Position numbers and translations under genes: made by a program
NCBI GenBank assembly: GCA_020746875.1
Contig: JAGTJL010000002.1
Span: 310,001 to 374,000, forward strand
Direction: 5' to 3'
Length of the DNA stretch: 64,000 nucleotides
Source of the DNA: Rhexocercosporidium sp. MPI-PUGE-AT-0058
Taxonomy: Eukaryota; Ascomycota; Leotiomycetes; Helotiales
Part shown: in pieces, positions 58,709 through 64,000 of the stretch
How positions within the stretch are numbered: the first letter of the stretch is position 1
Layout of the letters: the number at the start of each line of letters is the position of its first letter
Notes under the pieces: generated by a model
What the model saw: the letters and a program-made list of their open reading frames with translations, nothing else
The model's database searches: none
Told to the model about the DNA's origin: nothing

Positions 58709-61149
58709 ATGACAGTCTGCGCGAAGTTCACTCCTAAAGCTCTCATCTCCGCGCCACGAAGGTCAACTGTCAAGCCCAATGCAGATGGCACCCTTGGACT
58801 GTTTACAGTGCAGTCATGGTCTTTTGAGAATCATACCAAGAGCGTCGATGTCAGAGTTAGAGACTTCAAGAGTGGAGAGACTAAAGTTTTATTCGACGAC
58901 AAGAGTTGTTCAGATGCGACATGGCTAGGAGAGAAGAACTTGGTGCTGTGCTTGAAGCCAGGAGCGGAGAAGGAGACCACCGACTTGTTATTGGCAGACG
59001 CTGATAATGCGGAGAATCCGTAGGTGTTTGATCACTTTGAATGGTAGTGTCTAATGTGAACAGGCCAGAGGCCATCGCCAATTTTGAGGGAGCATTCGAG
59101 AATCTCAAGATCACTCACCTCGATGCGAATACTATCGCCCTCGCCGTGACTGGTTTGGCAACCCCCTCTGGAAAGCCATATAACTCCGAAAAGCATGTGC
59201 GGCCTATGTCCACAGGCAGAGTGTATACGAGTCTATTCGTCAGGCATTGGGATTCATACGTTGGAGTAAACAAAGAAGCAATCTGGTACACCACACTGAA
59301 GAAGTCGCACGAAGGAGAGAGAATGATTGTTGAGCCATTGAAGAATGCTCTAGCAGGCCATTCGTTTGCTTTGGAATCGCCCGTTCCTCCCTTCGGTGGG
59401 GAGGGGGATTTCGATATCAGCAAGAACGGAATTGTCTTCGTTGCAAGAGACCCGAAATTGATACCTGCCGCCTACACCAAAAGCAATCTCTACTACATTC
59501 CTTTGAGAACATTCGAGGAGTCTCAAGCGCCATCTCCACAGCTTGTCAAGACTGGAAACTTGAAAGGTTACAGTGGTAGCCCTGTGTTCTCTCCAGATGC
59601 CAAATCAGTAGCTTTCACCCGCATGCAGAACATGCAATACGAGAGTGACAAACCTCGGCTTCTTCTTTGGCCCGACATCACAGATCTCACCAACGTCCAG
59701 GAATTCTACGAAACTTCAGACGGCGAAGGACGCTGGGATCGCAGACCAGAGTCTATCACCTGGAGTAAAGATGGGGAGGAACTGTATGTCACAGCTGAAG
59801 AGCACGGAAGAACGAAACTCTTCAAGCTCCCAGCAAGCCCAAGACGTGCGCAAGATCTACCCACACCAATCACGCACGATGGCACAGTACAAAGCGTGAG
59901 CGTACTTCCAAATAAAAAACTTCTCCTGAGCAGCAGCTCTCTGGTAGACAACAGCATCTGGTCCATTCTTGACCCAGCAAAGCCAGATTCGAAGTCCGTC
60001 ATATCGTCTAGTTTCAAGGGCGGGAAGTCCTTCGGTATCTCCCAGTCTCAAGTTGATGAGATATGGTATGAAGGCTCCGATAAACAAAATATTCATGCTT
60101 GGCTCATCAGACCCTCTAATTTTGACCCGAAGAAGAAATACCCGCTAGCATATCTCATTCATGGCGGCGTAAGTACCACATCATCCTCTCCATCCAATTT
60201 TCTCAACTAACAAACCACAGCCCCAGGGAGCCTGGAACGAAAGCTGGTCAGTCCGATGGAATCCTCTAATCTACGCCGAACAAGGCTACGTTGTCGTAAC
60301 ACCCAACCCAACCGGCAGCACGGGATACGGCATGTCCCTCCAAAACGGGATCAAGGAAAACTGGGGCGGACGTCCCTACGTCGACCTAGTAAAAGGATTC
60401 GAATACATCGAATCCCACCTCCCCTACGTCGACACCTCACGGGCCGTAGCCCTCGGCGCCTCCTACGGCGGATTCATGATAAACTGGATCCAGGGACACG
60501 ACCTCGGCCGGAAATTCAAAGCGCTCGTAACGCACGACGGCGTCTTCTGCACCTTGAACCAGTACGCATCGGAGGAACTCTTCTTCCCACTCCACGATTT
60601 CGGCGGAACGCTGTGGGAGAATCGCGCGGGGTACGAGAAGTGGGATCCGAGCAAGCATACCGGGAATTGGAGTACGCCGCATATGATCATTCATAATGAA
60701 CAGGATTATAGGTTGCCGATTGGGGAGGGGCTGGCCCCGTTTAATGTGTTGCAGACCAGGGGCGTGGAGAGCAAGTTCTTGACTTTTCCGGATGAGAATC
60801 ATGTGAGTTCTTATCTACCTAATCCCTTTTTCCTGCCTTCCTTTCTTCACAGTCTCGACCTTGTCCTCTTTCTCCATTCCATTATACTGCACCAGCTAAT
60901 CACCTCATCTCATCCCAGTGGGTCCTCAAACCTGAGAACTCTCTAGTCTGGCACACAGAAGTGCTCTCCTGGATCAACAAATACAGCGGTATTACCGCAG
61001 AGCGTGAAGCCGAGAAAAATGCGGCGAGACCCACTTCTATAGTCACGTTGCGTGATGGGGATATGCGGTCTTCCAGGGACGCGGATTGGGAAGATGATGG
61101 AGAGGAGAAGGGTGATGGAAGGGGAGGACCGGCTGTGAGGGTTCCTTAG
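58709..61149 (+). CDS. Prolyl-oligopeptidase-family peptidase, DPP5-like
   Basis: Exons 58709-59019, 59064-60168, 60221-60802 and 60919-61149 give 742 aa. The N-terminal beta-propeller opens with [14 protein letters not shown], the usual DPP5 start, and contains [14 protein letters not shown] and [15 protein letters not shown]. The C-terminal alpha/beta hydrolase has [13 protein letters not shown] and the catalytic triad Ser553 (GASYGG), Asp634 (NEQDYRLP) and His666 (PDENHW). DPP5 removes X-Ala-type dipeptides from peptides. Well-known fungal DPP5 enzymes are secreted; this model has no signal peptide, so it is intracellular or lacks an upstream exon. The C-terminal 40 residues after KYSG are a low-complexity acidic extension. 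Serine peptidase S9C, strong assignment. Confidence 0.9.
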
Positions 61150-61647
61150 GGGTTCTCATAGGGGAGTATTGACGACCATGGACACGATTTTTGCGGGAAA
61201 GGTTTGGGATGTGGGGGAGTAGGGTTGTGATCATATGAGTATTCTTAACGTTTATAATGTGTGGGAAATCATCATTGAGCGAAACTTATTGACCATGATG
61301 TAACTCAAGGATGTATAAGGCTGGTATTGGAAATACGTGCTGGTGCAAGCTGATTTTTGCTGCTAATATGGCTCTGCTAAAGCAATAACCTTCTACCTGT
61401 GCGACTCTGAAACCTCTAGATACCATCTTCAAAACCTCTCCACTTCAAACATCCTAGCAACACTCCAACAGCCACAGCTAAAGTAAAATCAATCGACTTC
61501 GATGTCAACCGTGTGAGCCTCTCATCATCGTCATCAGCAAGTCACACCTCCGGCCTTTCGTACGCAACACATCCCTCACAACACCCAGCCAGTGATCTAC
61601 CATGCGGTAAGCCTCGAGACCTCCATGGAAAGGTCCTTGTTAGGCAA
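61150..61647. other. Convergent spacer
   Basis: 3' regions of the DPP5-like gene and the convergent coiled-coil protein gene. Nothing recognised. Confidence 0.4.
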
Positions 61648-63296
61648 TCAGCGTTTCGCGGCACGTGGAAGGCCCCTCCTACCCCCTCTGCCAGCTCCAG
61701 CTCCTACAACGCCAGCGGAACTTTCTCCAACTTTGCTTTTACTTGGGCCTGGCTTTCCTACTACATTTCGACCACCTCTTCCGTTTCCTGGGGCTGGTTT
61801 CTCAGTCGCCTTGAATTTGCTTGGACCTAGCTTTTCGACAGAAGTCCGTCTGGCTCTCCCTTTTCCCTTCCGCGTGCTTGTCTCACCAGCATTGGATGTC
61901 CTCGGACCATTATCGTTGACTGGAACACCAGATCTGGCATTGCTTTGGTTTGGTTTGCTAACCGTACCGCTACTCAAATTTCCGATACCAGATCCCAATA
62001 TTTCATACGTCGCCAGCTCACGTCCTTCTCCTCCGGAAACAGGATGATCCGCAACGTATGGATTCCCGAGGGATCTGGATTTGCTTCTGCTTGGCATGTC
62101 AGAAGCAAGAGCCTTGACCATTTTCGCCTTGCTTTTGTCCTGACTACCATACTCAACAGAATCAAGTCCTGCATTCTTGATCCCCTGCAAGACATCATCC
62201 CATCCACACCAAAACTCTGTAGTTCCGTCCTCCTTGATATCGGCCTGACAGAAGTTGGCCATACTTTCGATTAGCTGCTCTGCAATCTTCTTGTTCGAGA
62301 TTCCCTTAATGAACGCGGTTATAAAGTCAACCTCAGCTTGACCGCCATCAAGTCCCAGAGAAGCATGGGCAGCAGTTGCAGCGTCGTGGTAAACCATCAG
62401 AGGGCGTCGATCTTGAGACAGTCGAGGGGTCTTGGGTGCGCGAGGGCCAGGTGGTGCTTGGGCAGTAAAATCTCGAGATAAACTTCTGCTTCGATTGCGT
62501 GTCATCACGGGAGAAGGTCTAGGCGAATCTGCATCAGTAGGTCGAGTAGTAGTTGGACGCTTTCGATTGTTCATTGAAGGATCGGGGAGGACGTGAGTGG
62601 CTGGAATGTTAGGTTTCTTGAAGAGTTCTTTGCCTGCCAAAGTCCCATCGAAAGATTCCACAATCTGCTGATTCGCAACGGCGGCGCTCGACGGGCGGGA
62701 CGAAGCTTCCGGAGGGATGTAAGACGACTTTCTATTGGCGGCACGAGGTGGTGGTCTGTTGCGAATGTTACTGAGCGGAGATTCGATCGAGACATGAGGT
62801 TCATCTACAGCTGTTAGTGTTATGGAGGATGGGATGAGTAATCAGTTGCTACCTTCATGGCCCAATGCACGCGAAAAAGAAGAAGAGCCTGGCACCAACG
62901 TGGTGGCCGACATGATATCATTGATTTCTCCTGTTCCATGTCAGTATTTTCAACTGCAATATCTGGGCGAGACTAACCATCAGAAAGACGATGCCTCATA
63001 AATGCCTTGGTCTCCTCCTTGAAGCCCTGCAACTCTTCTATAATTTCATCCATGCTTTGATTGTGTTCAGCGACCGCAAGTTCAAGCGTCTCGATCTTAG
63101 CTAGAACAGTCTTGTTGAACTCCTCAGCAGCCTCGGCATTCTGTCGGATGCTTTCAAGGTCTTGATCTCGCTTCACTGAGATATTACGGACATTCTTCAG
63201 CAATTCCTGGAACTCTCTGCGGATCTGCCGCTCCCAGAGTCTGTCCTCGGCCATGACTGCGATGCTGGGCATACCGGGAGCTCGAGCTGTCTCCAT
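61648..63296 (-). CDS. Coiled-coil protein with basic C-terminal tail
   Basis: Exons 63296-62978, 62930-62853 and 62804-61648 give 517 aa. Residues about 20-105 form a heptad-rich coiled coil (ERQIRREFQELLKNVRNIS, VLAKIETLELAVAEHNQ). A Pro/Arg-rich linker (IRNRPPPRAANRKSSYIPP) and an S/R-rich stretch follow, then a small ordered block (AEVDFITAFIKGISNKKIAE, TEFWCGWDDVLQGIKNAG) and a Gly/Lys/Arg-rich tail (RKGKGRARR, GRGGRNVVGKPGPSK). The layout suggests a nuclear or chromatin-associated scaffold, but this is inference; I do not recognise the family. Both introns are 47-48 nt with correct phases; the first donor is GTTAGT. Confidence 0.78.
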
Positions 63297-64000
63297 GCTT
63301 AGATGGGCGGTTCTTGTGATGCTCGATTAGACGATATCGATGTCTGGAGAATATCGTTGTTGCTGCGCAACTCGATTGAAGGGGGAGATTTGGTGAAGAT
63401 GTGGAGGGGAGTTGGGAAGAATCCTGCGGATAAGAGGCAGAAGAAATCCTAGCCGGGTGCACATACGCCTGGAGGGCGAAGTTCCTTCCCCGAAAGATTG
63501 AGCAACCGGGATGCCAAGAACTGAGAGGAGAAGGAGCACTCGCTTAGAAAGGAAGTATCACGTGCATTTCACAACAATCACCTCACCTCACAACCAGCCT
63601 AGGAAAACAACCTTGATGACCACGACTTTTTTACGTCTGAATTTTGCCTTGCTACGAGAACACCACTGCACCCGTCGTATTTGGTCCCCGTATCTACAGC
63701 TGCAGATGACCCCAGCCCAGCAGATCGAGACCCATGTGACAAGCAGCATGATTGATGACCAAATGAAGCAAATCCTTACATACACGGAAGGAGACCGAAA
63801 AGCAAAAAGCATCGCCCAACCTTCTAAGTGTTGGCAATGCCAAACGACACGCAAGAGAAACCTGGAGACTGCGAGAGATGCAGCAACTTTTATGCCGCCC
63901 AATTAATCCACGCACGCGGGCGAACCACCGTGCTCACTATCACACTACCCTAAATAAGGGGTCCCGACACAGGCACTTTTTGTACCACCGAATATGCCGG
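63297..64000. other. Right edge, upstream region
   Basis: Promoter region of the 63296 gene. A frame of 131 codons at 63511-63906 on the plus strand begins with ATG but has no domain, bias or conserved-looking block, and overlaps minus-strand frames of similar size; it is not called. Confidence 0.4.

Noticed and set aside
63511..63906. 131-codon plus-strand frame at the right edge
   Set aside because: Equal-sized frames overlap it on the minus strand and no protein feature is visible.

Overview
The window is nuclear DNA of a filamentous ascomycete (Pezizomycotina). The genes carry short introns (mostly 44-130 nt) with GTA/GTG donors, CTAAC/CTGAC/CTAAT branch points and CAG/TAG acceptors. The gene set (IRE1, fungal NLR, HET-domain relic, Zn2Cys6 regulator, GH3 glucosidase, DUF1479, DPP5) is typical of this group. 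Gene content resembles Leotiomycetes (Helotiales), but that placement is an inference. About 19 protein genes were modelled by joining exons by eye, and every multi-exon model given closes in frame.

Layout. 1-6.6 kb: housekeeping and stress genes, namely the 3' part of IRE1 (unfolded-protein response), a SWIB-domain protein and a HEL2/ZNF598-type RING E3. 8-11.1 kb: a DUF1479 putative dioxygenase and an APH-like kinase. 11.2-16 kb: an intact STAND/NLR receptor (helical N-terminus, NB-ARC, TPR) flanked by gene debris. 16.4-19.7 kb, minus strand: a secreted His/Gly- and Ser/Thr-rich protein with an unusual composite intron, then a disordered protein. 19.7-23 kb: a long repeat-bearing spacer. 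23-29.5 kb: a GH3 beta-glucosidase, an MNN9-type mannosyltransferase and a PEX4-type E2. 31.1-33.8 kb: a 900-aa disordered protein. 33.8-37.7 kb: a microsatellite-dense spacer. 37.7-43.6 kb: a putative mitochondrial protein, an eight-exon YRA1/ALY mRNA-export adaptor and a small conserved protein. 45.1-51.7 kb: two divergent surface-protein genes, a membrane-anchored aspartic-protease-like protein lacking its first catalytic Asp and a GPI-type protein with two repeat families. 52.2-58.4 kb: a Zn2Cys6 factor, a class III aminotransferase and a badly decayed HET-domain gene. 58.7-63.3 kb: a DPP5-like S9 peptidase and a coiled-coil protein.

How they work together. There is no operon logic. IRE1, HEL2 and MNN9 belong to protein and secretory quality control. 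The GH3, GPI-type, His/Gly and protease-like proteins are secreted or cell-surface products. The NLR and the HET pseudogene represent the fungal self/non-self repertoire, one intact and one dead. No complete previously unknown multi-gene system can be defended. The most unusual items are the composite intron at 16564-16693, the two-repeat wall protein, the His/Gly secreted protein and the pseudo-protease.
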